Part shown: piece by piece, positions 1-7,634 of the stretch
How positions within the stretch are numbered: the stretch's first letter is position 1
Layout of the letters: the number at the start of each line of letters is the position of its first letter
Assembly: GCA_013329905.1 (NCBI GenBank)
Contig: DUJH01000054.1
Location: 10,996 to 20,163, forward strand
Source: Candidatus Thalassarchaeaceae archaeon
Lineage (GTDB): Archaea; Thermoplasmatota; Poseidoniia; Poseidoniales; Thalassarchaeaceae
Direction: 5' to 3'
Length of the DNA stretch: 9,168 nt
Program-made: the position numbers and the translations under genes
Notes under the pieces: generated by a model
What the model saw: only the letters and a program-made list of their open reading frames with translations
What the model was told of the DNA's origin: nothing
Databases searched by the model: none

Positions 1-2
1 TC

Positions 3-3000
3 GCCACGAGCACCGCTGGAGTCCACCTTCTCGATTTCACTACGAGTTCTTCCTCAGGGAGTGTCTCTGTAACAATTGATTCACACACGGTGTGGAATAC
101 CCAGAACTTCCTTTCCTCCAACTTCATCACCGACTTAGCACTCGTTGGCAATCATCTCCTTATCGCCACTTATGACTCTGGAGTCAACCGTCGTGATCTC
201 GCTTCTCAATCTTGGTTGGTGACTTGGTCGACGAGCAATTGGCTCACTTCAAACCAAGTCCACGGACTTTCGGTCACCGAAGGTTGGCTACACATTCTCG
301 CGGGCGCCATGGTTCACGCCTACGACACAAATTCGCTCATCTTCCGCTCTCAGAATCAACTGACCGACATCGGTCTGTATGAAAATGGAGCGATGGCGAT
401 TCCATGGCCGGCGCACACCAGTCGTGGCCCTACATCTCCAACCGCATTATTCAGCGATGGTTCGGGTACGCTTGGCATGTTGGTTGGCGAGACGCCTGCC
501 GGCACCCTGACTTTGGTTAGTAGCCCATCTACCGACGGGATGGCGGTCGTATCTCACATCGAGGATGGAGAGAGGGGCGAAATCTGGATTGGTGGTAACA
601 AGATCATCGATCGATTTGACGAATCGGACCAGATTTGGAAGTCACCGATTGACATCAGGGATTACGTCAGCAGCCCCGGACAGATTATCTCAATCCTTCA
701 GGATGGGAACGACAAGGTTTGGATCGGAACAACGAATGCTGGGGTGCTGCGCCTCGATAATACCGATGGCTCCTACATTGGTACGGTATCCGGACTGAGT
801 TCTAACCAAGTCTCTTCACTCGCCTTGGATACCTCGACAGGCTATCTCGTGGTTGGCCATCTCGAATCTGGAATCTCTATCATTGACACCAATCAGATGA
901 CTCTCATCGACACCCTGACGACTTCTGATGGCCTCGACTCGGACTTTGTGAACGCGGTGGCGGCGCGCTACGGAATCGCCTACATCGCGACTCCAGACGC
1001 AGGTGTGATGAGAGTCGAACTCTCGACCTCGACAATCATCGGCTCATGGCAATCACTCGGTGCAGATGACCTCGATGCCACCCCTGTCGCAGTTGACGAC
1101 GATGTCGTCTACATAGGTCTCTACGAATTTGGAATTCTCGTTGTCGACAGGCTGACTGGAGATATCTCTGAGCATTGGACTCAGGATGCAAATACTCTCC
1201 CCGATGACGATGTTCTATCTCTCGAAATGGACGATTACGGCGGCCTTCTAGTTGGCTCGGAGGGTGCTTTCTCAAGATACGACGGTAACTCTTGGACGAC
1301 GATGACTAGTAGTGGATCTTGGTGGAATCGGCCTTCGGTTTTCTACGATGTCACGAGTGATGGTGACGGAATGTACGCAGGAACCAATCGCGGAGCATGT
1401 AAGTGGGATTGGCAATATCAATTCCAAGATTGTGTTAGCTCTCAGGACGGTTTGGAAAGTCGCTTCGTATACACTATCGAGATGCTCGCTCCCGACCGCG
1501 CCTATACAGGAGGAAACTCCGGTGCGGGCATAGTGAACATGGACAATTTCTCGGTCATTGAGACTTGGACAGCCGGCGATGACACCCAACGCTCGCGAAC
1601 GGTGAAAATCGATGACATACTCTATCTGGGCTTCGAGAATACCGGAATAGCCCGCTACGATTTGACGAATAATGAGTGGCTGACGACTTGGGATGGAACT
1701 CAGGGCTACATCGACGACGACGATGTCACCGCATTGATTCTAGGAAATGAATCAGGTACGATGTGGGCTGGCGGAGATTTCGGACTGACTCTAATCGACG
1801 TCGTCAATGACTCTGTCTTGATCTCTTGGAACCGCGGTTCAAATACCAATGGACCAACCCTCTCAAACTCTGCACCTGCCGACATTATCATCCACGACGG
1901 AATTTTGCATTATTCGCTCCAGAGGGCGAATGGATGGTGGGGTCAGAGCGATGAAATCTATCGTATCGAACTCTCATCTAACAATAGTGGGTCTAGCTTG
2001 AGCACAATCGACGCTGGGGCTCAAGCTGGATGGAGCGGTGTTGTTTACGGAATTGGAACGGTCGGAGAACAACTCTGGATTGGAGTCCGACCGACACAGT
2101 ACTGGAATGACGGAGATGGAACCATCGTCCGCTGGAATATGACCAATGAGACATGGGAAGAGGATCTGTCGACGATTGGCAATGTTCTCCGTGTCAATGC
2201 TCGATTCCTTGGCGAATGTTTCCCGATGAATGTCACATCCTGCGAACTCTGGGTTGCATACGGTGACCACATCATCCGTCGATTCAATGCCGACTCCATG
2301 ACGCTCCTAAACGAGTGGACTGACATCGAAGGACCGATTCGAGGAATGGTAGAGTACGAAGGAGAGTATCTCTTCGCCAGCATGAACGGAATCTTGCGTT
2401 GGAATCCTGTCAATGCGACTTGGCTCGACTCTTGGACCCCGGGTGATGGACTACCATCCGACTCCGAGGAAGAGTTCTACACGATGGCCATCATCGACGA
2501 CGACCTATGGCTTGGGTCGATGGAGTCGAGTGGTTGGAATTCGAATTCTCAGATTATGCGTAGGAATGGCACCAGTGGAAACTGGACCTCTTGGGATCTA
2601 GGCACTGGAGACATACCAGACGGATACCCCGCTGATATCAAACTCTGCGACGACATCGTCCATGTTGCTATCGGAGCGAGATTTTGGTGGGGTAATCAGG
2701 GCGGAGTCGCGCGCTATGACTTGGCCGACCACGATAACGACCAATTGTCCAATGAGTGGATTAGCGCGATGACATCGGGCACCTCGGGGCTCTCTGATAA
2801 CGATCCACGAGCAATGGCTTGCGATGAACCTAATCGCATATTCTACATTGGCTTCGATACGGAAGGCATCGGCTTCGATCGCTTCAACTACAACACTGAC
2901 ACCTACCTCTCAACTCTCACAGCCGCTGACGGCATCGGCGAGGACAGAATCTTCCCTGGAGGGATGCTTCACGAGAATAACGTCCTCCTTGCCGGGCATC

Positions 3001-4136
3001 AGTACGATGGTGAAGGTGGCATCTCACGCCTCGTTACATCCGGCACCGCCACCGCCAATGGTCAGGTGCTTGATCCAGGAATGGACGGTTGTTCGATAGA
3101 ACGCGCACCATCCAACTCAGGACAAATTGTCTACGCAATCGGTCGTTCGGGGCAGACGACGGGAATGAACCGAGTCGACCGCCTCGACAACTCGGGGCTC
3201 ATCGCCAGCGGCTTCGATGAACTCGCAGGCCTTTCCAGTGGGCGGGTGGTGGAAATAATTTCCAATAGCACTCACGTCTGGGTAACTTCTGCTCTCAATG
3301 TCAATTCCTACTACGGCTCCTCAATCCTCCAAGGCGAGATCCTTGCAAATGGCTCAGTTCGCTGGGAATTTGGTTACAATTTCCAAAATGATGTTGTAAA
3401 CGACATGATGCTCGACGGCGAGACTCTCTGGGTTACAACCGCTGGTCGAGGCCTCAAAGCAATTGATTTGCAACAGCGCCGAATCACTTCAACTCCACCG
3501 GCGCTGCACTCTCAGATGGATGGCATGATCCTCGAGAATGGCACGATATACGTCGGACTGATGGGCAATCAGGGGTCAGCTGCCGGCTTCCAGACCTACA
3601 ACATCGCCAGTAATCAATGGGGGCATGGCAGCCTGCTCGCAGGTCTGCCGAGTAATCTCGTGCGTGATTTCCTCGAATACGGCGACCACATCTTGATTGC
3701 CACGCACGGCGGAATCGGGATGTACAACACTACGCGTGCCGACTGGGATGACCCAATCACCACCATCGATGGTCTTCCTTCGCCGATTATCACCCACCTT
3801 CACGCCCTAAACACGACGATTCAAGGTGGAGGATCTGCTCCTCGCTGGTGGCGCTGCGGGCTTGACGGTCCTTCATCAGACGAATCTCACAGTCCTCAAC
3901 ACGCTTGGATTCAACAACGGCCTGATGGGCAATACAGTCAGTGGAATCGTAGATGCAGGACCGATTTCTCGCGTCGTGCAGAATCCAGATGGTACCAATA
4001 CCACTCTCTATCACGACGCGGCGATTTTCATCTCGCACAATGGACAGGGGCCTACGCGCCCCGGTGTAGTGGCTTGGGATTTGATGACGGACATGGCGAA
4101 TGGAAGTTACAATATCGACATGATTCCGAGCAATGA
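3..4136 (+). CDS. Giant surface beta-propeller protein, N-terminal portion (5' partial, frameshifted at 3' end)
   Basis: The reading frame is open from the first complete codon (position 3), so the gene starts outside the window. The GTG at 90 is not a credible start: the codons before it already encode a blade ending (IATSTAGVHLLDF) and no signal peptide follows it. The product is a long run of blade-like repeats of about 40-60 residues resembling two-component-regulator propeller (Reg_prop) or WD-like blades. A typical unit has a DGLPSN-type turn, a hydrophobic strand, a LWIGT-type strand, a small-residue GG/GI turn, a YD-type strand and a W-x-x-W ending. I count about 28 by eye. Many N-x-S/T sequons (NMT, NET, NAT, NGT) and the lack of basic clusters suit an exported glycoprotein. 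From about 3826 this frame stops looking like a propeller: it becomes rich in Arg and Trp and ends at a TGA at 4134-4136, while the blade pattern continues in the frame of the next entry. The real product is therefore probably a fusion of both entries. Role unknown; ligand binding or adhesion is only a guess. Confidence 0.85.
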   Translation, partial: ATSTAGVHLLDFTTSSSSGSVSVTIDSHTVWNTQNFLSSNFITDLALVGNHLLIATYDSGVNRRDLASQSWLVTWSTSNWLTSNQVHGLSVTEGWLHILAGAMVHAYDTNSLIFRSQNQLTDIGLYENGAMAIPWPAHTSRGPTSPTALFSDGSGTLGMLVGETPAGTLTLVSSPSTDGMAVVSHIEDGERGEIWIGGNKIIDRFDESDQIWKSPIDIRDYVSSPGQIISILQDGNDKVWIGTTNAGVLRLDNTDGSYIGTVSGLSSNQVSSLALDTSTGYLVVGHLESGISIIDTNQMTLIDTLTTSDGLDSDFVNAVAARYGIAYIATPDAGVMRVELSTSTIIGSWQSLGADDLDATPVAVDDDVVYIGLYEFGILVVDRLTGDISEHWTQDANTLPDDDVLSLEMDDYGGLLVGSEGAFSRYDGNSWTTMTSSGSWWNRPSVFYDVTSDGDGMYAGTNRGACKWDWQYQFQDCVSSQDGLESRFVYTIEMLAPDRAYTGGNSGAGIVNMDNFSVIETWTAGDDTQRSRTVKIDDILYLGFENTGIARYDLTNNEWLTTWDGTQGYIDDDDVTALILGNESGTMWAGGDFGLTLIDVVNDSVLISWNRGSNTNGPTLSNSAPADIIIHDGILHYSLQRANGWWGQSDEIYRIELSSNNSGSSLSTIDAGAQAGWSGVVYGIGTVGEQLWIGVRPTQYWNDGDGTIVRWNMTNETWEEDLSTIGNVLRVNARFLGECFPMNVTSCELWVAYGDHIIRRFNADSMTLLNEWTDIEGPIRGMVEYEGEYLFASMNGILRWNPVNATWLDSWTPGDGLPSDSEEEFYTMAIIDDDLWLGSMESSGWNSNSQIMRRNGTSGNWTSWDLGTGDIPDGYPADIKLCDDIVHVAIGARFWWGNQGGVARYDLADHDNDQLSNEWISAMTSGTSGLSDNDPRAMACDEPNRIFYIGFDTEGIGFDRFNYNTDTYLSTLTAADGIGEDRIFPGGMLHENNVLLAGHQYDGEGGISRLVTSGTATANGQVLDPGMDGCSIERAPSNSGQIVYAIGRSGQTTGMNRVDRLDNSGLIASGFDELAGLSSGRVVEIISNSTHVWVTSALNVNSYYGSSILQGEILANGSVRWEFGYNFQNDVVNDMMLDGETLWVTTAGRGLKAIDLQQRRITSTPPALHSQMDGMILENGTIYVGLMGNQGSAAGFQTYNIASNQWGHGSLLAGLPSNLVRDFLEYGDHILIATHGGIGMYNTTRADWDDPITTIDGLPSPIITHLHALNTTIQGGGSAPRWWRCGLDGPSSDESHSPQHAWIQQRPDGQYSQWNRRCRTDFSRRAESRWYQYHSLSRRGDFHLAQWTGAYAPRCSGLGFDDGHGEWKLQYRHDSEQ
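3811..3835 (+). other. Frame change (+1) joining the two halves of the propeller protein
   Basis: Upstream, the propeller is coded in codons starting at positions divisible by three, and it reads sensibly to LNTTIQ at about 3824. Downstream, the blade continues as VEDLLLAGGAAGLTVL one base later, from 3826. In the downstream frame the nearest upstream stop is TAA at 3808-3810, so the switch must lie after 3810; protein quality in the old frame fails by about 3835. A single extra base, for example in the G-rich stretch GGTGGAGG at 3825-3832, explains everything. Sequencing or assembly error, a recent frameshift mutation and programmed +1 slippage are all possible; no long homopolymer or obvious slippery stop-codon site is visible. 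Confidence 0.8.
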
Positions 4137-7100
4137 TGTCAGGGCGATTGCTACCGATAACTGGGGCGTTCACATCGCTACCGACGTCGCTCCTCTGGTT
4201 CACTGGAATGGCTCACAGATGAAGATGGAAACCGGGGTAGGGCGAAGCTCTCTGCTCTCATGGCCTCCATTCCAAATGCACAGTGATGGACAGAATATTG
4301 TGGTGATGAGTCCACGTGGCCTCAACGTTGTCGATGTCGATGGAAACCACAATGTTGTGACTAGCCAAATCACGACTGGATTACAAGGTGGATACGTTGA
4401 CTTCAGCGGCTTTTACGCGGTCGGCAACGACGGCTTGCACGTCTATGATCCGGTTGTAAGTTTACAAGAAAAGTCACGCGAACATCAACGGCGAGCTGAC
4501 CCGCTGACGGTTCTTTACGGCGGGCGCACGTGGGACATCACTGATACGACTCATCCCGGAATGTCGACGGTTCTCGTCACTCCTGATGATCCAATAGAGA
4601 TTCCACAGACATCTGACATCGCCGCGCCGGGTAGCCTACCGATGCATGTGGGCGCGATGACGCTGACCGCACCGCAAGGTGGGTCGTGGGTCTGGGCGCG
4701 GTCATCGGCACTCAATTACACAGGAACTTGGGATTTGGCGGCCTCAAATGGTGGCATTCAACAGGCCTTCCAATCAGCAATCTCGGCCGTTGGGCCTGGA
4801 TCCTCCTCGGCTTACCTGCACTTGCAATTGCAAACCCCTCACGACGGTGCAATCCAAGTTAGGATAACCTATGATTGGGAGCGCGTCGAGGTTCCGACTG
4901 TAATCGTCGGCCTCGAGGATAGACCGAATGATGGCGGAGGGGTCCTCAAGGCCTCTTGGCTACCGGCCGAGGATGCAGCTTGGCATGCGTATCGATTGTA
5001 TGTCTGGGATTCCACGGCCGATCCTCTATGGGAGCCGGAGCAGCGAAATTTACAGGATTTCTCAACCTACATCCGCTCCAACTTCTGGTCACGAACCAAT
5101 GCGACGGTTACACAGGCGGATAACGCCGGAGTGACCGAGGCGCTGCGTGATGATCGCCAATACCGTGCAGCGATTGTCATCGAATATGCAGATGGTTCGC
5201 TTGGCGTTCCTATGACCTATCCACTGAATGTCACGCCGACCGATGAAGTGCCTGCAGCACCCGAGTGGTTCAGCGCCACACCGGTATCTGGGGGCGCCGC
5301 AGGAACATTGGTCCTGGAATGGGCTGCTTGCACCGAGCTCGACCCAGACCGAACACGAATATGGGCTGTACAACAGGAAATTACCAGCGCAATAGGTCTC
5401 ACCGATCCTTTCGACTTCCATTGGAGCACGGGTAATACTACCGTGCTGCAACTAGAGGGTGGAGTGCCCTACTGGTTCGCAGCGGTATGTGTCGATGAGG
5501 CAGGACAGTCTGCCATCGAAAACGCCACCATCATTGGACCGGTTGTAACCGCAGGCGGACTCGACGATGGTATACCTCCTGCGCCAATCACTGGAACCAC
5601 TGCAGCAGATGTTCCCGATGACGAGGGTGGTAGGATCAATGTCAGTTGGGATGCGAATACCGAAGAGGACTGTACCTACTACGAGATTTACGCGCTCCCA
5701 GCCTCTGGATGGAGTCCACCTTCGACGGTCGATGGTTGGCCAGTCGCAGATTATACCGTTAATTGCGAGACCACTTCGATAATCATCGACTCACTGGGGG
5801 AGAGTGGCCTCATCGATGGCACGGTTTACTGGATAGGTGTGGTAGCCTTCGATGATTGGGGGAATGGCGACGTCGACAATGTGTACATCGTGGATGCGAC
5901 GCCGATGGCGAATCTAGGAGGTCCTGGTTCTGCTCCAGATCGAGTGACTGGCCTCAACGCTTGGGACCATTCGGACGATGACGGAACCGCCATCGATATT
6001 CGCTGGAATAGATCGGCAGCGGAGGATTTCTCATTCTACACAGTTTGGGTTTCAGAATATCCGCTGGCGAATGTTACAGCGATTTGGGAATCCTGTGAAG
6101 GAATGACGTATTCATGCGGACTTATCACCATTGATCAGCGCCAATTTGGTGCTGATTTCCAACTTGAATTCACCGCCGAGCGAGCGCTTTACGGCACCTC
6201 GCTCGACACTCTCGAAGTCCGCCAAATCGAATCGATGATTCCACTCTACGTCACCGTGACCATACACGATGTCAGCGGCAACGTGCACCTTTCAGGGCTC
6301 TCGGATCATATGGTTCTCGTCACGCCGATAGACAATCGTGGAGACATTTCTCCACCCGATCGCTTGCAACCACCGGTACTCAGTGATCGATACGGCGATT
6401 CCGGCGACGCGATGTACGTAGAATTCATCGAAAGCGACGCCTCCGACATCGCCGAATACTGGATTTATGCCGTAATTGATACTCCAGTGCTGCTAGAGAG
6501 AATCGATGACCTCCAACCTGCCTTAGTAGTCGACCGAGAGCAACACCTACCCGTGCTGCTAACCGAGTTCTCTGCCCACGGGGATGATCAGGCGACGCCG
6601 CTTGTACCGAATCGCAGAATCTACGTTACGGTCGTAGCCGTCGACTCATCTGGAAACGCTTGGACAGACAACCTTGCAAGCGCTTGGATTGAGTTGTCTG
6701 ACGAACTCTCCGCAGACCCATGCCCAGAGTGCCCGGATGTCAGCGGAATGCGAGCGAATTGGAATGCCGCGGGATCGTTGATCGAAGTGAATTGGGATAA
6801 TGTGGAAGACCCAATGTACGGCAGTTACTACGCCTACGTCAGCACCCAACCCTTCGACGATACACGCAATGCCACCCTGGTTAAGGCTGGAATGCGCGAC
6901 ACCATTCTAATCCTCAACGAATTTGACGGAGAACCGGTGGACCGAGAGGCTACTTACTGGCTTGAAATTGTCACTTGGAATGGCCAGGTCCACACCTATC
7001 ACGCAGACCCGACCGAGGTTCTACCTTGGGAGGAATCATCCTTCGGGACGACCAAACCCGGCGATAATCCGGCTGGAGATTCGTGGGTTGACAGGATTCT

Positions 7101-7590
7101 CGCTGGCGAAATGAATGTCATCGTCGCGGCATTCTCTGCCGTTATGCTTCTTATTGGTGCTCTATTGTTCATCAAGCCGCGAGAAGATTCCGCGCCAGCT
7201 CCCTGGGAGATGGGCGCGCTTGAGGTCGAACTGGAAGAGCAAATCGAGCGTGAGGCTGCTGGCCTCACCGGAGACGAGGACTTCGGATTCGATGATTTGG
7301 AGATAGATGAGGGCTTGGTATCGAGTGCTCGACGCAAGGACGGAGCCACATCTGACTCCGGCGAAAGTGATTACACAGCTACAGCAGCTAGCGCTGGGGC
7401 AGCAATCGAAGAGGATCTTGGCCCAGCGCCAGCGCCAGACACCAACGTGATGGACGAATTGCTCGGTGGCGACGATGAAAATTTAGATTTGGATGACCTT
7501 GGCGATTTGGCCGATGATCTCGAAAATATGGCCGGCGAACTTGACGAGGACGATGATATCGATACTTCCTTCCTCGACGATATGCTCTGA
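3826..7590 (+). CDS. Giant surface protein, C-terminal portion: last propeller blades, unassigned domain, six FN3 domains, membrane anchor, acidic tail
   Basis: Residues count from the GTG at 3826, which is probably not a true start: the protein would begin mid-blade (EDLLLAGGAAGLTVL) with no signal peptide. It reads as the +1-frame continuation of the preceding entry; joined, about 2,530 residues lie in the window. Domains in order: about four more propeller blades (1-212); an unassigned beta-rich region (213-356); six FN3-like domains (about 357-1068); a linker rich in Gly, Pro and Asp; one membrane helix (about 1096-1116) followed by KPR, which places the large domains outside and the C-terminus inside; and a tail of about 138 residues that is strongly acidic. 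Cys pairs C502/C555, C616/C647 and C757/C764 sit within single FN3 domains, so extracellular disulfides are likely. The overall design is that of a type I surface receptor or adhesin. The stop is at 7588-7590, 44 bases before the next gene. The specific partner or ligand is not recognisable. Confidence 0.85.
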   Translation: MEDLLLAGGAAGLTVLHQTNLTVLNTLGFNNGLMGNTVSGIVDAGPISRVVQNPDGTNTTLYHDAAIFISHNGQGPTRPGVVAWDLMTDMANGSYNIDMIPSNDVRAIATDNWGVHIATDVAPLVHWNGSQMKMETGVGRSSLLSWPPFQMHSDGQNIVVMSPRGLNVVDVDGNHNVVTSQITTGLQGGYVDFSGFYAVGNDGLHVYDPVVSLQEKSREHQRRADPLTVLYGGRTWDITDTTHPGMSTVLVTPDDPIEIPQTSDIAAPGSLPMHVGAMTLTAPQGGSWVWARSSALNYTGTWDLAASNGGIQQAFQSAISAVGPGSSSAYLHLQLQTPHDGAIQVRITYDWERVEVPTVIVGLEDRPNDGGGVLKASWLPAEDAAWHAYRLYVWDSTADPLWEPEQRNLQDFSTYIRSNFWSRTNATVTQADNAGVTEALRDDRQYRAAIVIEYADGSLGVPMTYPLNVTPTDEVPAAPEWFSATPVSGGAAGTLVLEWAACTELDPDRTRIWAVQQEITSAIGLTDPFDFHWSTGNTTVLQLEGGVPYWFAAVCVDEAGQSAIENATIIGPVVTAGGLDDGIPPAPITGTTAADVPDDEGGRINVSWDANTEEDCTYYEIYALPASGWSPPSTVDGWPVADYTVNCETTSIIIDSLGESGLIDGTVYWIGVVAFDDWGNGDVDNVYIVDATPMANLGGPGSAPDRVTGLNAWDHSDDDGTAIDIRWNRSAAEDFSFYTVWVSEYPLANVTAIWESCEGMTYSCGLITIDQRQFGADFQLEFTAERALYGTSLDTLEVRQIESMIPLYVTVTIHDVSGNVHLSGLSDHMVLVTPIDNRGDISPPDRLQPPVLSDRYGDSGDAMYVEFIESDASDIAEYWIYAVIDTPVLLERIDDLQPALVVDREQHLPVLLTEFSAHGDDQATPLVPNRRIYVTVVAVDSSGNAWTDNLASAWIELSDELSADPCPECPDVSGMRANWNAAGSLIEVNWDNVEDPMYGSYYAYVSTQPFDDTRNATLVKAGMRDTILILNEFDGEPVDREATYWLEIVTWNGQVHTYHADPTEVLPWEESSFGTTKPGDNPAGDSWVDRILAGEMNVIVAAFSAVMLLIGALLFIKPREDSAPAPWEMGALEVELEEQIEREAAGLTGDEDFGFDDLEIDEGLVSSARRKDGATSDSGESDYTATAASAGAAIEEDLGPAPAPDTNVMDELLGGDDENLDLDDLGDLADDLENMAGELDEDDDIDTSFLDDML
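4462..4893 (+). other. Unassigned beta-rich domain between propellers and FN3 repeats
   Basis: Residues 213-356 of the frame beginning at 3826 match neither the blade pattern nor the FN3 pattern. The region opens with a charged, basic segment (EKSREHQRRAD, 214-225 or so), unusual in this acidic ectodomain. It continues with predicted strands (LTVLYGGRTWDIT, MTLTAPQGGSWVWA), a short helical-looking stretch (IQQAFQSAISAV) and closing strands (AYLHLQLQTPHDGAIQVRITYDW). The alternating hydrophobic strands suggest a beta-sandwich or jelly-roll fold, but I do not recognise a family. Confidence 0.5.
4894..7029 (+). repeat. Six tandem fibronectin type III-like domains
   Basis: Approximate spans in residues of the frame starting at 3826 are 357-473, 475-583, 584-700, 703-842, 843-963 and 968-1068. 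Each shows FN3 hallmarks: a proline-rich opening (such as PAAPEWFSATP, IPPAPITG, SAPDRVTGLNAW, SPPDRLQPPVL), a strand ending in a Trp or hydrophobic core position (INVSWDANTEED, IDIRWNRSAAEDFSFY, IEVNWDNVEDP), a Y-x-I/V-Y/W strand, and a late Y-x-hydrophobic strand (VYWIGVVAFDDWGN, IYVTVVAVDSSGN). FN3 arrays in surface proteins commonly act as spacers or adhesion modules, so here they probably hold the propellers away from the membrane. Confidence 0.8.
7111..7587 (+). other. C-terminal transmembrane helix and acidic cytoplasmic tail
   Basis: The segment starting MNVIVAAFSAVMLLIGALLF (7111 onward) is about 21 apolar residues followed by K-P-R, consistent with the positive-inside rule and an outside-to-inside topology. 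The tail then runs about 138 residues. It contains a Glu-rich helical stretch (LEVELEEQIEREA), an Ala/Ser/Pro-rich linker, and a final 38 residues with 18 acidic and no basic residues, patterned as Leu/Met spaced by Asp/Glu (LDLDDLGDLADDL, then SFLDDML at the end). This resembles an interaction surface more than a random tail, but no known domain is recognised. Confidence 0.75.
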
Positions 7591-7634
7591 TTCCACCAGC
7601 ATCGGATTGAAGCCCTCTTTGCCAATCGAGGTCC

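Larger units (their letters stand above)
3..4461 (+). repeat. Array of about 30 degenerate beta-propeller blades (protein-level repeat)
   Basis: The repeat is visible only in translation, not in the DNA. Well-preserved units include those around 700-780 (KVWIGTTNAGVLRLD), 1620-1700 (ILYLGFENTGIARYD with NEWLTTW), 3410-3470 (TLWVTTAGRGLKAID) and 3665-3730 (HILIATHGGIGMYN). Units are often separated by a D-G-L-[PS]-S-[ND] turn. Given six to eight blades per propeller, about 30 blades would make around four propellers in tandem. The last clear unit (GLHVYDPVV) ends near 4460, after the frame change. Blade boundaries were set by eye and the count may be off by several. Confidence 0.75.

Noticed and set aside
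90..92. GTG at 90 as the start of the propeller gene
   Set aside because: The frame stays open to the window edge and the upstream codons encode the end of a blade; no signal peptide or Shine-Dalgarno sequence supports this start.
3826..3828. GTG at 3826 as a genuine start of a separate gene
   Set aside because: It begins inside a blade, lacks a signal peptide although the protein has a C-terminal anchor and extracellular domains, and the preceding frame loses its pattern exactly there.
3811..3835. Programmed +1 frameshift as the leading explanation
   Set aside because: No slippery stop-codon context or other classical signal is visible; a single-base indel is simpler, so this is kept only as an alternative.
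3790..4203. Minus-strand open frame of 137 residues across the frame-change region
   Set aside because: Composition is typical of an antisense shadow, with no family resemblance and full overlap with clear propeller coding sequence.
7591..7634. Terminator or promoter in the 44-base gap before the aminotransferase gene
   Set aside because: No hairpin followed by a T run and no clear TATA/BRE-like element could be seen; GC-balanced sequence with only a weak CTCTTT stretch.
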